This document shows positions 48,489 to 59,072 of a stretch of 64,000 nucleotides of DNA, one piece after another. The stretch spans positions 103,271 to 167,270 of the forward strand of contig JASHNR010000058.1 in assembly GCA_030041535.1 (NCBI GenBank), read 5' to 3'. Both the position numbers and the translations under genes were made by a program. Source of the stretch: Nitrosopumilaceae archaeon. Its GTDB lineage: Archaea > Thermoproteota > Nitrososphaeria > Nitrososphaerales > Nitrosopumilaceae. Each line of letters starts with the position of its first letter. The first letter of the stretch is position 1. The notes under the pieces were generated by a model. That model made no database searches. It was not told where the DNA came from and saw only the letters and a list, made by a program, of their open reading frames with translations.

Positions 48489-49691
48489 TTGGCATTTGGA
48501 TTTTTGCAGCAGAATTCTATAATCTATGTTCTGATTGCATGGTGTATCGTATTTGCAATAGCAAAGGTCTCAAAACTGGACAAACGTGGCTTTGAGGTAA
48601 AACCATACAGTATAACCTACAAAAATCAAAACGTTCAGTTACTTTTGACCAGACTTTTGGGCAGGACTGAACATGCAACAAGAATTTTCTCAAACGCAAG
48701 TGTCGTATTGGGATTTATAATGATGGGTGCTGGTTTTTGGTATCTCATTTCTAATCTTTCCAACTTCTTTGTAAAGCCAGAAGCATTTGCAGAGATGACG
48801 GTACTCATACCAGGAGTTACAATTCAATCAAGTGCCAACATAGCATATTTTCTTCTTGCCGTGCCAATTGTGCTAGTAATGCACGAAGGTGCACATGGAA
48901 TAGTAGCAACCCTTGAAAAGATAAAGATCAAGACAGGAGGTTTTGCGGTATTCATTGCACTATTTGCAGGCTTTGTAGAGCCAGATGAGGAAGAATTTGC
49001 AAAAGCCAAAAAAATATCACGACTCAGAGTAATAGGTGCAGGTGCAACATCAAATGTCATATTCTCTTTCGTAATTGCCGGTCTTCTTTTGTTCAATCCA
49101 TCCTTTGCCCTAATCATGCCAGACGGTATACGAAATGTACTCTATAGTGAACCTTTAGGCGTTCCAATAATTTCTGTCGAACCCGGATCAGGAGCTGAAA
49201 AGGCAGGATTGCAAAAAGATGACATCATAACTGAGATTAACGGAGTTCACATAGCTCTTCCACAAGACTTTGCAAAAGTTCAGCTAAAGCCTGGAGATAC
49301 TGCAACTGTGACCCTTACCAGATCAGGACAAACTCTTCAGATTCCGGTGATAGTTACTCCATCAAAAGATGATCCTCAGAAGGGTATGCTTGGAATCATG
49401 AGAGCTGCGTTACCTTCCTATCAGCCAGTAGTACCTTATTACATACACTGGAGTCCAGAGGTATTCATGTTTTTGTTGTGGTTGTGGATGCTATCATTTT
49501 TCATCGGAATATTCAACATGCTACCTTTGCCTATACTTGATGGCGGTAAATTTGTCCATAGCATAATTGAAAAGAGAATGTCTGAAAAAGCATTGAAAGG
49601 AACTATGTTATCTCTGTACACCTTTACTTTTATTTTATTTGCGTTAAACATAGCATTATCAGCACTCAAATCTGGTTTTATTACAATTTAA
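48489..49691 (+). CDS. M50-family intramembrane metalloprotease with PDZ domain (site-2 protease-like)
   Basis: VMHEGAHGIVA (HExxH), PDZ GSGAEKAGLQKDDIITEING, LPLPILDGGKF; TTG start. Confidence 0.9.
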   Translation: MAFGFLQQNSIIYVLIAWCIVFAIAKVSKLDKRGFEVKPYSITYKNQNVQLLLTRLLGRTEHATRIFSNASVVLGFIMMGAGFWYLISNLSNFFVKPEAFAEMTVLIPGVTIQSSANIAYFLLAVPIVLVMHEGAHGIVATLEKIKIKTGGFAVFIALFAGFVEPDEEEFAKAKKISRLRVIGAGATSNVIFSFVIAGLLLFNPSFALIMPDGIRNVLYSEPLGVPIISVEPGSGAEKAGLQKDDIITEINGVHIALPQDFAKVQLKPGDTATVTLTRSGQTLQIPVIVTPSKDDPQKGMLGIMRAALPSYQPVVPYYIHWSPEVFMFLLWLWMLSFFIGIFNMLPLPILDGGKFVHSIIEKRMSEKALKGTMLSLYTFTFILFALNIALSALKSGFITI

Positions 49692-49734
49692 GAAACTCAA
49701 AACAAAATATAGTTAAATTAAGGAATAAGAAGAC

Positions 49735-50655
49735 GTGGTCATGAAATGCGATTGGTGTGAAAATACAACGGTTTATTCTAGGAAATATTCTGGGGAAAAT
49801 CTTTGTTCAGATTGCTTTTCAAAGTCAATTGTGCGAAAGACTGCAAAAACTATCTCAAAATACAAGATGATCAATGGTGGAGATGTAGTCGGTGTTGCTG
49901 TTTCTGGTGGAAAAGATTCACTGTCGCTCTTGCATGTATTGAAGCAAATTTCATTGAATCATGACTTTACGCTCAGGGCGATTACAATTGATGAGGGAAT
50001 TCCCGGATATAGGGATGAGGCATTGGAGATAGTAAGAAATTTTTGCGACAAGATTCAGGTTGAACATGATGTTTATTCATACAAGGAGCTTTTTGGTGCG
50101 ACCTTGGAACAATCACTTGAGCTAAGAGAAAAGAAAAAGATCTCATCTTGTTCCATATGTGGCATATTAAGAAGACGTGCTATTGATTTTGGCGCAAAAG
50201 ACTTGGGAGTAGACACAGTTGCAACGGGCCATAACATGGATGATTTTATCCAGACTTTTATCATTAATCTTCTTTCAGGGGATACAAATAAGATAGGTTG
50301 GATGGACCTAGAACTATCAAATAACAAAACAAGAAAGATAAAGCCATTTTGTGAAATTTATGAAAACGAGATTGTCTTCTATGCTTTTACAAATGATATT
50401 CCATTTCAATCAGAAGAATGCCCTCACATGAATGAGGGTATAAGAACAGAGATACGCAATTTCCTCAATTCATTGGAAAAGAATCATATCGGAATCAAGA
50501 ACAACATGTACAAATCAATTTTGAAAGTTTCCTCAGTACTTAGAGATGAACCGGGCAAGATATGGAAAAATTGCTCAAAATGTGGAGCAGAGTGCACGGG
50601 AGATGTGTGTTCCGTATGCAATACACTATTGAATCTAGGACTAAATCAACCCTAA
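49735..50655 (+). CDS. TtuA/Ncs6-type tRNA 2-thiolation protein
   Basis: CDWCENTTVYSRKYSGENLCSDCF; VAVSGGKDSLSLLHVL; SCSICGILRRRAI; C-terminal Zn finger. Confidence 0.9.
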   Translation: MVMKCDWCENTTVYSRKYSGENLCSDCFSKSIVRKTAKTISKYKMINGGDVVGVAVSGGKDSLSLLHVLKQISLNHDFTLRAITIDEGIPGYRDEALEIVRNFCDKIQVEHDVYSYKELFGATLEQSLELREKKKISSCSICGILRRRAIDFGAKDLGVDTVATGHNMDDFIQTFIINLLSGDTNKIGWMDLELSNNKTRKIKPFCEIYENEIVFYAFTNDIPFQSEECPHMNEGIRTEIRNFLNSLEKNHIGIKNNMYKSILKVSSVLRDEPGKIWKNCSKCGAECTGDVCSVCNTLLNLGLNQP

Positions 50656-50687
50656 TGCACATAAAGATCTTATCATAACGATATTTT

Positions 50688-51002
50688 GGTAGTAGGTAGG
50701 ACTGGGGCGCTTGCCGTTCCCTGTCTCTGAAACCGGCATTGCAGAGGTCAGTAACTGCTAGGTAAATCTCTAGATGGATGATACTCGCTTGACTTGCGGA
50801 GATGAAATCACGCCGAAGCGGGTGGATGCAGGACTGAGACTGTCCGAAGGGATAGATCTCAAGTTCTAACTGCCGAAAGGGATGAGGTCCGGGAGGGAGC
50901 AATCCTAAGGTAGAGCATTCACGCTGCGTCGTCTACGTGGCGGATCTTGCCTGACTTGAGATGAGGCCATTTGCCTAGACTGGAACTAGCAGAGCTACTA
51001 CC
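50688..51002 (+). ncRNA. signal recognition particle (7S) RNA
   Basis: Terminal helix GGTAGTAG/CTACTACC; helix-8 core AGGTCCGGGAGGGAGCA (GNRA loop plus asymmetric-loop motif); ~315 nt, archaeal size; explains the ORF-free gap. Confidence 0.9.
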
Positions 51003-51030
51003 TAAATATTCCATTATAAAATGACAAAAC

Positions 51031-51360
51031 ATGGATGGTCTAATTTCTGGACATACGAGAACATATGATGACTTCAAGAAACAGTTAACGCCTCAGATAA
51101 AACCGTTATTTGAAGAACTGCGAAATTATTGCTTTTCATTAGGCAATAACGTATTAGAAGATGTACGAATGCATAGGATAGTATTTTGTAAATCTATGAC
51201 CTTTAGATACTTTGTTGATATTGAACCACAGAGAGAATCTGTTATTGCAAAAATTAGAAGAGATAGAAAAGAGCCAGTAAAAGAAATCGAGATAAGAGCA
51301 GATCAAAACCTTGATGAAGTCAAGAATATGCTCTCTGATGCTTATTCAAACATACACTAG
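51031..51360 (+). CDS. hypothetical protein
   Basis: 109-aa ORF, resembles small DUF5655-like proteins (weak). Confidence 0.6.
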   Translation: MDGLISGHTRTYDDFKKQLTPQIKPLFEELRNYCFSLGNNVLEDVRMHRIVFCKSMTFRYFVDIEPQRESVIAKIRRDRKEPVKEIEIRADQNLDEVKNMLSDAYSNIH

Positions 51361-51635
51361 GAAAGAATTTCAAAATCTGCGAGTTCTTCAACATTATCTT
51401 CGATTATAACTTTGAGTCCCTCCACTATTGCTCCAGGAGGACCGAAATTGCTCCAATCTATCACAGCATCCACATTAGATTCTTCACCTTCCAAGACTGC
51501 TTCAACACTTTTATCAGGAAGATTTCTAACCCAGCCTTTCACATTATTTTTTTCTGCAGTTTCCTTCATCCCTTGCCGAAAATAAACTCCTTGAACCTTT
51601 CCACTAACGTAAAGATGAACTCTTTTTGATGTCAT
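51357..51635 (-). CDS. acylphosphatase
   Basis: MTSKRVHLYVSGKVQGVYFRQGMKETAEKNNVKGWVRNLPDKSVEAVLEG; start trimmed from ORF. Confidence 0.93.
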   Translation of the reverse strand: MTSKRVHLYVSGKVQGVYFRQGMKETAEKNNVKGWVRNLPDKSVEAVLEGEESNVDAVIDWSNFGPPGAIVEGLKVIIEDNVEELADFEILS

Positions 51636-51675
51636 AAATCCGGTTTTACCTTGACTATTAATTAGCTTTAGTAGA

Positions 51676-52407
51676 TTACACTCTTTCTTTGACTCTGGAT
51701 CTTCCTGTCTTTCTTGCTGCGATGCTACCAACTTTACGTCCCGGAGGAGCATTTCTTGAAACGGTTGAACTTCTACCAACATGTTGATGTCTTCCACCAC
51801 CATGTGGGTGTACATACACTGCCTGAGCAACACCTCTTACTATTGGATACTTTCTACCCCTAGAACGCATTTTACGCCATGCCACACCTGCCCTCATGAA
51901 AGGTCTATCACCTGCTCCGCCCCCTGCAAGAACACCAATCATGGCTCGGTTCTGTGGGTGAAGGGTGGTAAACTTGCCTGATGGCAGTTTTAACGTTACA
52001 CCTTCATTGCCGTGAGAAAAGACAGTAGCATAAGAACCTGCAGATTTTACTAGAGATCCTCCGTCTCCAAAATGTCTTTCCACATTACATACAAGCGTCC
52101 CGTCAGGAATGTTTTGTATACTAATGACGTTTCCAGAAGAAATACCTGATTTTAATCCAAATTGGAATTTTGAACCTATCTTAGTACCTAAAACTGACGG
52201 AACAAGAGACCAAGTTCCATTCTCAAATCTTACTCTGGCAAGAGGCGCATCACGGCCAGTCTCATGAACTATATCAACTACCTCAGCCTCATGTTGTTCA
52301 GATAGGGTAAATCTTGGGTATTTTGCTGGAGATAACTTACCAGTATACGCTGCACGAAATTGTTTTCCGCCTCTACCCCGCCTTCTCACTAGTGGTCTTT
52401 TACCCAA
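51676..52407 (-). CDS. rpl2: 50S ribosomal protein L2
   Basis: GKRPLVRRRGRGGKQFRAAYTG...HPHGGGRHQHVGRSSTVSRNAPPGRKVGSIAARKTGR; TTG start in this frame. Confidence 0.96.
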   Translation of the reverse strand: MGKRPLVRRRGRGGKQFRAAYTGKLSPAKYPRFTLSEQHEAEVVDIVHETGRDAPLARVRFENGTWSLVPSVLGTKIGSKFQFGLKSGISSGNVISIQNIPDGTLVCNVERHFGDGGSLVKSAGSYATVFSHGNEGVTLKLPSGKFTTLHPQNRAMIGVLAGGGAGDRPFMRAGVAWRKMRSRGRKYPIVRGVAQAVYVHPHGGGRHQHVGRSSTVSRNAPPGRKVGSIAARKTGRSRVKERV

Positions 52408-52509
52408 AGCATCGAATGTGCCCTTTCTTGTAAATTTTAATCTTCTGGTCTATTTGTTCTGGATCAAAGACAACAAAGGTATAAAAATTAGTTTGAGGCT
52501 GTTTAAACT

Positions 52510-54711
52510 ATGAGTCAGAACATGCTCTCCCTTAAGGTACTTGAGGCATATACGCGTGATGTGGGAAGAGGGGTGGCTCGTATTGATTATGATTCCATGG
52601 ATTCACTTGGTGCATCTACTGGAGACGTTATTGAGATAAAAGGCAAGAGAAGAACAGTAGCCAAATGTCTTCCACTTTATCCATCTGATGAGGGTAAAGG
52701 AATAATCAGAGTAGATGGACTAGTAAGAAATAACGCAGGTATTGCAATAGGAGATACTGTTGCGGTACGCAAGATCAAGGCGGTTGCTGCAGAAAAGGTA
52801 GTAGTTGCACCACTTGAAGCAATACCTCCAATTGATGAGAGATATCTTGCAGATGCGTTAGAAAGTGTTCCTCTAATAAAAGGAGACAACGTGATGGTTC
52901 CATATTTTGGTGGAAGACTTACTTTCCAAGTAATAGGTGTCACGCCAGCAGCAGATGCAGTGCTTGTAACTCAGAAAACTGTATTTCATATCGCAGAGAA
53001 AGGAGAGACTTTGCGCGGCGTTCCACAGGTAACCTATGAAGATATTGGCGGTCTAACTGATGAAATTAAGAAAGTTCGTGAAATGATTGAGCTTCCACTA
53101 AGACATCCTGAGATATTTGAGAAACTAGGTATTGAAGCTCCAAAGGGTGTGCTTTTGTATGGACCCCCAGGAACTGGAAAGACACTTCTTGCAAAGGCTG
53201 TTGCAAATGAAAGTAATGCTCACTTCATCAGCATTTCAGGTCCAGAGATCATGAGCAAGTTCTATGGTGAAAGCGAAGCTAGACTTAGAGAAATTTTCAA
53301 AGAAGCCAAGGAAAAATCACCGTCAATAATATTCATAGATGAAATTGATTCAATAGCGCCAAAGAGAGAAGAAGTGACAGGAGAAGTAGAAAGAAGAGTT
53401 GTATCTCAATTGTTATCGCTTATGGATGGTCTTGAGGCAAGAGGTAAAGTTATAGTAATTTCTGCCACAAACAGACCTAACGCAATAGATCCTGCACTTA
53501 GAAGACCTGGCAGATTTGATAGAGAAATTGAGATAAAGGTGCCAGACAAGAAAGGTAGAAAAGACATTCTCATGATTCATACAAGAAACATGCCTCTTAG
53601 TGACGATGTGAATTTGGACAAGATTGCCGCAATAAGCCATGGGTATGTTGGTGCAGACTTGGAATACTTGTGCAAAGAAGCAGCAATGAAATGCTTACGA
53701 AGACTGCTACCTGAACTCAACTTAGAGGATGAGAAGCTTCCTCCTGAGACTCTTGACAAGTTAATTGTAAATGATGAGGATTATCAGAATGCGCTCAAAG
53801 AGGTAACACCTTCTGGAATGCGCGAAGTCTTTATTGAAAATCCAGATGTCAGTTGGGATGAAGTTGGAGGACTGGAAACTGTCAAGCGGGAATTACAGGA
53901 GGCGGTAGAATGGCCTATGAAATACCCAACGCTGTATTCAAAGCTAGGACACAGAATGCCAAGAGGAATACTGTTGCATGGCTCAAGTGGAACTGGAAAA
54001 ACTTTGCTTGCAAAGGCCGTTGCTACTGAAAGTGAGGCCAACTTCATATCAGTAAGAGGTCCAGAGTTATTATCAAAATGGGTAGGAGAGTCGGAACGTG
54101 GAATAAGAGAGATATTCAGAAGAGCAAGACAAGCATCACCTTGTGTAATATTTTTTGATGAAATCGATTCAATAGCACCTGTCAGAGGAATTGGAGGAGA
54201 AACAGCTGTGACCGAAAGAGTAGTTAGCCAGTTGCTAACCGAACTTGACGGAATAGAGAGCCTGCGCGGCGTAGTCGTATTAGCTGCCACCAACAGAGCA
54301 GACATGATCGACACGGCACTGCTAAGACCCGGTAGATTTGACAAAATCATTTTGGTGCCTCTACCTGACAAAGAAGGAAGAAAGAAGATATTAGAAATCA
54401 ACGCAAAGGATATTCCAGTTGTAAGAGAGCCAATGATAGACAGTGCAAAGAATCCAGACTATGTAGATTTGGACAAGATTGCAGAGTCAAGTGACGGAAT
54501 GAGTGGTGCAGATGTGGCATCCATAGCCAACACAGCAGTATCCCTTGTCATACACGAGTTTCTTGCCAAGTATCCCGATCAAAAAGAGGCAGAAAAACAA
54601 GCTGCTGACGCCAAAGTAACTATGAGACACTTTGAAGAAGCTGTAAGAAAGGTAAGAACCCAGAAGGAACTCAAGATAGGCGAAAAGGTGGCAGTGCCCT
54701 ACTACAGGTAA
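52510..54711 (+). CDS. cdc48: Cdc48/p97-family AAA ATPase
   Basis: Two AAA modules ([34 protein letters not shown]), N-terminal double-psi barrel. Confidence 0.96.
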   Translation: MSQNMLSLKVLEAYTRDVGRGVARIDYDSMDSLGASTGDVIEIKGKRRTVAKCLPLYPSDEGKGIIRVDGLVRNNAGIAIGDTVAVRKIKAVAAEKVVVAPLEAIPPIDERYLADALESVPLIKGDNVMVPYFGGRLTFQVIGVTPAADAVLVTQKTVFHIAEKGETLRGVPQVTYEDIGGLTDEIKKVREMIELPLRHPEIFEKLGIEAPKGVLLYGPPGTGKTLLAKAVANESNAHFISISGPEIMSKFYGESEARLREIFKEAKEKSPSIIFIDEIDSIAPKREEVTGEVERRVVSQLLSLMDGLEARGKVIVISATNRPNAIDPALRRPGRFDREIEIKVPDKKGRKDILMIHTRNMPLSDDVNLDKIAAISHGYVGADLEYLCKEAAMKCLRRLLPELNLEDEKLPPETLDKLIVNDEDYQNALKEVTPSGMREVFIENPDVSWDEVGGLETVKRELQEAVEWPMKYPTLYSKLGHRMPRGILLHGSSGTGKTLLAKAVATESEANFISVRGPELLSKWVGESERGIREIFRRARQASPCVIFFDEIDSIAPVRGIGGETAVTERVVSQLLTELDGIESLRGVVVLAATNRADMIDTALLRPGRFDKIILVPLPDKEGRKKILEINAKDIPVVREPMIDSAKNPDYVDLDKIAESSDGMSGADVASIANTAVSLVIHEFLAKYPDQKEAEKQAADAKVTMRHFEEAVRKVRTQKELKIGEKVAVPYYR

Positions 54712-54743
54712 TTTTAATTAAATAACAATTCTAATCCAAGCAA

Positions 54744-56027
54744 ATGTCACATAGTGGATACCGTGGAAAGGGCCTTGAATTCCTAACTAAAAATAAGATA
54801 GAGATAGGAGATCTAGTGAAAGTTCAGACAGATTCGACCTATTCAGGGATTTTGATGCCTAGATACGAACACAGTGACGATGGTCACATTGTTCTCAAAC
54901 TGAAAAATGGTTACAATATAGGATTACAAATTGAAAAAATTATCAGGATAGAAGCAGAATTACATCCTTCCACGAAGAAGGAGAACAGGGCACAGCCGCA
55001 AACAGATCCTAAATTGCCCAAGATCTTACTGATATCAACCGGAGGTACCATTGCAAGCAAGATTGATTATAGAACTGGAGGAGTGTATCCAGCTCTTACA
55101 GCTGCAGAACTCAATGCAAGCGTATCAGAACTATCCAAAATAGCTAACATTGACACAGAAGTTTTGTTCTCGGAATATTCTGAAAATCTCCTGCCAGAAC
55201 ATTGGATAAAAATTGCAGAAAAACTGAATTCATATTCTAGGTCTGAATACAAAGGCATCATAGTAGCTCACGGTACAGACACTATGCAATATACAGCAGC
55301 AGCACTCTCATTTTCATTGTTAGGATTTCCAAAACCTGTAGCTTTGGTAGGTTCCCAGAGATCTTCAGACCGACCTTCTTCAGACGCTGCACTAAATCTC
55401 ATTTCAGCAGCTAGACTTCTAGTTGAAACTGATACTAATGGGATTTTTGTTGTTATGCACAATTCAATAAGCGATGATGATGTGGCATGTCATTGGGGTA
55501 CAAGGGTTAGAAAGAATCACACCAGTAAGAGAAATGCATTTCAGACAATAGGAGGATCTCCTGTTTTCATTGTAAAGAAAGACACCATTGAGAAGAATCC
55601 ATTGTTTAACCCTTTAAAGAAAACATACAGTCCTAGGATCAATTTCGATAATCAAGTCTTGCTAGTAAAATATTATCCAGGCCTTGATCCAAAGTTGATA
55701 GATTATGCAATTGATTCAGGTTACAAGGCAATTATTTTTGAAGGAACAGGTCTTGGCCATGTAGGTAAGATAATGTATGAATCAATTGTGCGTGCAAAAA
55801 GAAAGGGATTATTCATTGGAATGACATCACAGTGTATAGACGGAATTGTTCGTATGACGGTATATGACAGTGGTAGAGACTTGATGAATCTAGGTGTAGT
55901 TCCACTTGGAAATATTATTCCGGAAACTGCCCTTGTTAAAGCTATGTGGGCATTGGGCAATACTAAAGACATCAACGAAATGGAAAAGATTATGCAAGAG
56001 AACATTGTCTTTGAAATTTCAGACTAA
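54744..56027 (+). CDS. gatD: Glu-tRNA(Gln) amidotransferase subunit D
   Basis: LLISTGGTIASKIDYRTGGVYPALTAAEL; VAHGTDTMQYTAAALSF. Confidence 0.95.
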   Translation: MSHSGYRGKGLEFLTKNKIEIGDLVKVQTDSTYSGILMPRYEHSDDGHIVLKLKNGYNIGLQIEKIIRIEAELHPSTKKENRAQPQTDPKLPKILLISTGGTIASKIDYRTGGVYPALTAAELNASVSELSKIANIDTEVLFSEYSENLLPEHWIKIAEKLNSYSRSEYKGIIVAHGTDTMQYTAAALSFSLLGFPKPVALVGSQRSSDRPSSDAALNLISAARLLVETDTNGIFVVMHNSISDDDVACHWGTRVRKNHTSKRNAFQTIGGSPVFIVKKDTIEKNPLFNPLKKTYSPRINFDNQVLLVKYYPGLDPKLIDYAIDSGYKAIIFEGTGLGHVGKIMYESIVRAKRKGLFIGMTSQCIDGIVRMTVYDSGRDLMNLGVVPLGNIIPETALVKAMWALGNTKDINEMEKIMQENIVFEISD

Positions 56028-56041
56028 GATTTAAAACGAGT

Positions 56042-57976
56042 ATGACGATAAAACCAGAAGTGGCTGATATTCAGATAGACAAAATAGGTCTGAAAGTAGG
56101 CCTTGAGGTACATCAACAGCTTGCAACAGGCACAAAATTATTCTGTAATTGTTCCTCGGTCGAGTCAACTGATTATCCACTGAAATTTGTTCGGAAGTTA
56201 AGAATAGCAAAAAGTGAACTTGGAGAATTGGACCCTAGTGCGTTATTTGAATCTAGTAAACAGAAAACTATACTATACTATGCCAATCCTGAGAGCAGTT
56301 GCCTTGTTGAACAGGATGAAGAGCCTCCCCATGATCTCAGTCCCAACTCAAAAGAGACTGCCTTGATAATGGCTTCTGCGTTAAAAACAAACATCTTCAA
56401 TGAGATTTATGTTATGAGGAAATTGGTCATAGATGGTTCAAACACATCTGGTTTTCAGAGAACCATGCTAATTGGACTTGGCGGGGGCCTTGAAGTGGAT
56501 GGTAAAAATGTTGGTGTACAGAGTATCTGTTTAGAAGAAGATGCTGCAAAACTTCTGAATGATTCAGTTGACTTTAGAGAGTACACTTTGGACAGGTTAG
56601 GAATACCGTTAGTAGAGATTGCACTTGAACCGGTAAGTGGAACACCAGAAGAAATCAAAAAAATCGCATTAACTCTTGGGCGTTTACTGCGAGCAACCAA
56701 GAGGGTTCAGAGAGGACTTGGTTCAATAAGACAAGATGTCAATGTCTCTATAGAAGGGGGTGGAATTGTGGAAGTAAAAGGAGTGCAAAAACTGGATCAG
56801 CTTGAAAAAGTAGTTGAATATGAAGCCAAAAGACAACATGGCCTTAAGATAATATCTGATAAACTAAAAGTTTTAGATACGGAACATATCGCAAAGGAAA
56901 GAGACGTAAAAGATGTAACAGATGCTTTTAGAAATTGTAAATCAAAGACTATTCAGAAAGCGTTAGTTGACGGTGCGGTTGTAAAAGCAATCAGAGTTAA
57001 GAATTTTTCAGGCATATTCGGTTTTGAACCATATTCTGGAATTAGACTCGGTAAGCAATTAGGAGAATTAGTGAGATTCTTTGGTCTGGGAGGAATTTTT
57101 CATTCAGACGAGCTTCCAGACTATGGAATTGAAGAGGCAGAAATACAGCAAGTAAAAAAAATTCTAGAAAGCCAACAAAACGATGGTTTCTTGATTCTTG
57201 CTGGTGAGCCAAAAAAACTAGACATAGTAATTGAATCTATAATTAAAAGAATAGAAGATGCAAAAATTGGTGTACCAGCAGAAACAAGAGTGGCCACAGT
57301 CACGGGTGAAACAGTCTATCTCAGACCCAGACCAGGAGCCTCCAGAATGTATCCAGAGACTGACATACCACCAATCATAGTAACCAATAATGAATTAGAG
57401 GAGGCCAAAAAAAAGATACCAAAATCTTGGGAAGAGAGCATATTAGAACTTCAGAAACAATATGAGTTGAATCCTCAGCTTGCTTTACAGATATTTGATT
57501 CTGAATATCTAGATTTATTTGAATCCATATGCAAAGATAAAAGAATTTCTCCCAATTTTGTATCATCGGTCCTCAGTGGAACCATTACTAATCTTGAGAG
57601 GCGCGGTCTAGACTCGAAGTTATTGAAGAATTCTGACATTTCAAAAGCATTTGGGTTTTTGACAGAAGGAAAAATTGCAAAGGAATCACTTGAGATCATC
57701 TTTGAGAGCATGATGAATAAAACAGCTAGTTCTATAGAAGATGCGATTCAAAAAAATGCAATTAGCTCAGTAGAAGATAGCGATCTGAATAGCATATTAG
57801 ATGAATTGGTATTATCTAATATCAAAATAATCGAGCAACAAGGATTAAGATCTATTGGACCATTGATGGGGCTTGCAATGAAAAACCTTCGCGGAAAAGT
57901 TGACGGACAGAAAATAAATCAGTTGCTAGAAGAAAAAATAAAGTCACGAATTGACACAATCTCAAAAGGAAAGTAA
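56042..57976 (+). CDS. gatE: Glu-tRNA(Gln) amidotransferase subunit E
   Basis: GLKVGLEVHQQLATGTKLFCNC; GSIRQDVNVSI; RMYPETDIPP. Confidence 0.96.
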   Translation: MTIKPEVADIQIDKIGLKVGLEVHQQLATGTKLFCNCSSVESTDYPLKFVRKLRIAKSELGELDPSALFESSKQKTILYYANPESSCLVEQDEEPPHDLSPNSKETALIMASALKTNIFNEIYVMRKLVIDGSNTSGFQRTMLIGLGGGLEVDGKNVGVQSICLEEDAAKLLNDSVDFREYTLDRLGIPLVEIALEPVSGTPEEIKKIALTLGRLLRATKRVQRGLGSIRQDVNVSIEGGGIVEVKGVQKLDQLEKVVEYEAKRQHGLKIISDKLKVLDTEHIAKERDVKDVTDAFRNCKSKTIQKALVDGAVVKAIRVKNFSGIFGFEPYSGIRLGKQLGELVRFFGLGGIFHSDELPDYGIEEAEIQQVKKILESQQNDGFLILAGEPKKLDIVIESIIKRIEDAKIGVPAETRVATVTGETVYLRPRPGASRMYPETDIPPIIVTNNELEEAKKKIPKSWEESILELQKQYELNPQLALQIFDSEYLDLFESICKDKRISPNFVSSVLSGTITNLERRGLDSKLLKNSDISKAFGFLTEGKIAKESLEIIFESMMNKTASSIEDAIQKNAISSVEDSDLNSILDELVLSNIKIIEQQGLRSIGPLMGLAMKNLRGKVDGQKINQLLEEKIKSRIDTISKGK

Positions 57977-57978
57977 CA

Positions 57979-58332
57979 TCATATTGCATGAATTCCCTTT
58001 TGACGGCTTCCTATGTCTACTGCGGTGTCTATGTTATCAACAAAAATCTTTCCGTCGCCTACAGAGCCAGTACTTGCAGTGTCAAGAATAGTACTGATTA
58101 CTTTATCAACAATTGAATCATCCACTACTGTAAGGACATAACTTTTTACATTGAGTTTTGTGTATGAGCCTGGGGTCTTCTTAGCATCACGTATGAGTTT
58201 ACTTGATCTTCCCAATCCTTTAGCATCAAACACAGTAACACCACCAACACCAACCTTCTTTAATGCCTCAATTACGGCATCAAGCTTATCATGTAATATT
58301 ACAGCCTCTACCCTCTTCATGAAAGCCAACAA
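57979..58332 (-). CDS. PII-family nitrogen regulatory protein
   Basis: MKRVEAVILHDKLDAVIEALKKVGVGGVTVFDAKGLGR; VGDGKIFV. Confidence 0.92.
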   Translation of the reverse strand: MLAFMKRVEAVILHDKLDAVIEALKKVGVGGVTVFDAKGLGRSSKLIRDAKKTPGSYTKLNVKSYVLTVVDDSIVDKVISTILDTASTGSVGDGKIFVDNIDTAVDIGSRQKGIHAI

Positions 58333-58382
58333 TTAGTCAATAGATTATAAATTTTTCATTAAGTAGTGCTAAAATTTTGTAA

Positions 58383-58467
58383 TGCGGGAGGTGGGATTTG
58401 AACCCACGAACTCCTAAGAGATAAGGTTCTGAGCCTTACGCCGTTGACCAGGCTAGGCGACCCCCGC
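58383..58467 (-). tRNA. tRNA-Leu (CAG)
   Basis: Class II tRNA: acceptor GCGGGGG/CTCCCGC, anticodon arm TAAGG-CTCAGAA-CCTTA, long variable arm, T arm GTGGG-TTCAAAT-CCCAC. Confidence 0.95.
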
Positions 58468-58503
58468 AACGTGAAAATTAAAACTCCAGCATAAGTGTCT
58501 TTT

Positions 58504-59067
58504 TTATGACAAAGAAGAGCGATTACGACTAATTTCATTGATAACAGAAACCGCGTTCTTTAGTTCATGGATCCTTTTTGCTCTAGTATCAGGAAAGTCA
58601 AGATTCCATGGCTGGTTGTAGAGTATTACTGATTTTCCTGCAGCAAGCATGCTTTTCGCATTCAGGGGCGAGTCATCAATGAAGATATCGTAATCAAGTT
58701 TTGCCTTTTCTGTCCCTTCCATCACGCCCACATAGTTCTTGAAGGTCACATCATGCATTTTGAGCCAATTTTTTACATCATTATGAGTAGAGTTCTCTCG
58801 TGCAGTCACTATATCTACAGTTCCCACCTTTGAAAGTTCCTTTGATGCAGAGGAAATGTTATTTTCAGTTGCAGGAATAGTTTTCCATGATTTCCAGCAC
58901 ATTGAAAGTTCTTCATAGAAATCAAATTTATCTATGTTGTATTTTTTCCAAAAGTCCCATTCTGATATGTCTGACTTCAAGATAGGGGTTCGGATTTTAT
59001 TATTATGCAATATCCAAGAATGTATGACATCTGCAAGAACTCCGTCTACATCTAGTGCAATCTTCAA
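58504..59067 (-). CDS. HAD-superfamily 5'-nucleotidase (NT5C-like)
   Basis: MKIALDVDGVLADV; IDIVTARE; IFIDDSPLNA. Confidence 0.85.
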   Translation of the reverse strand: MKIALDVDGVLADVIHSWILHNNKIRTPILKSDISEWDFWKKYNIDKFDFYEELSMCWKSWKTIPATENNISSASKELSKVGTVDIVTARENSTHNDVKNWLKMHDVTFKNYVGVMEGTEKAKLDYDIFIDDSPLNAKSMLAAGKSVILYNQPWNLDFPDTRAKRIHELKNAVSVINEISRNRSSLS

Positions 59068-59072
59068 AATTC

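Noticed and set aside
50540-50902. 120-aa minus-strand ORF
   Set aside because: Overlaps TtuA and the SRP RNA; protein is low-information and is explained by structured RNA antisense.
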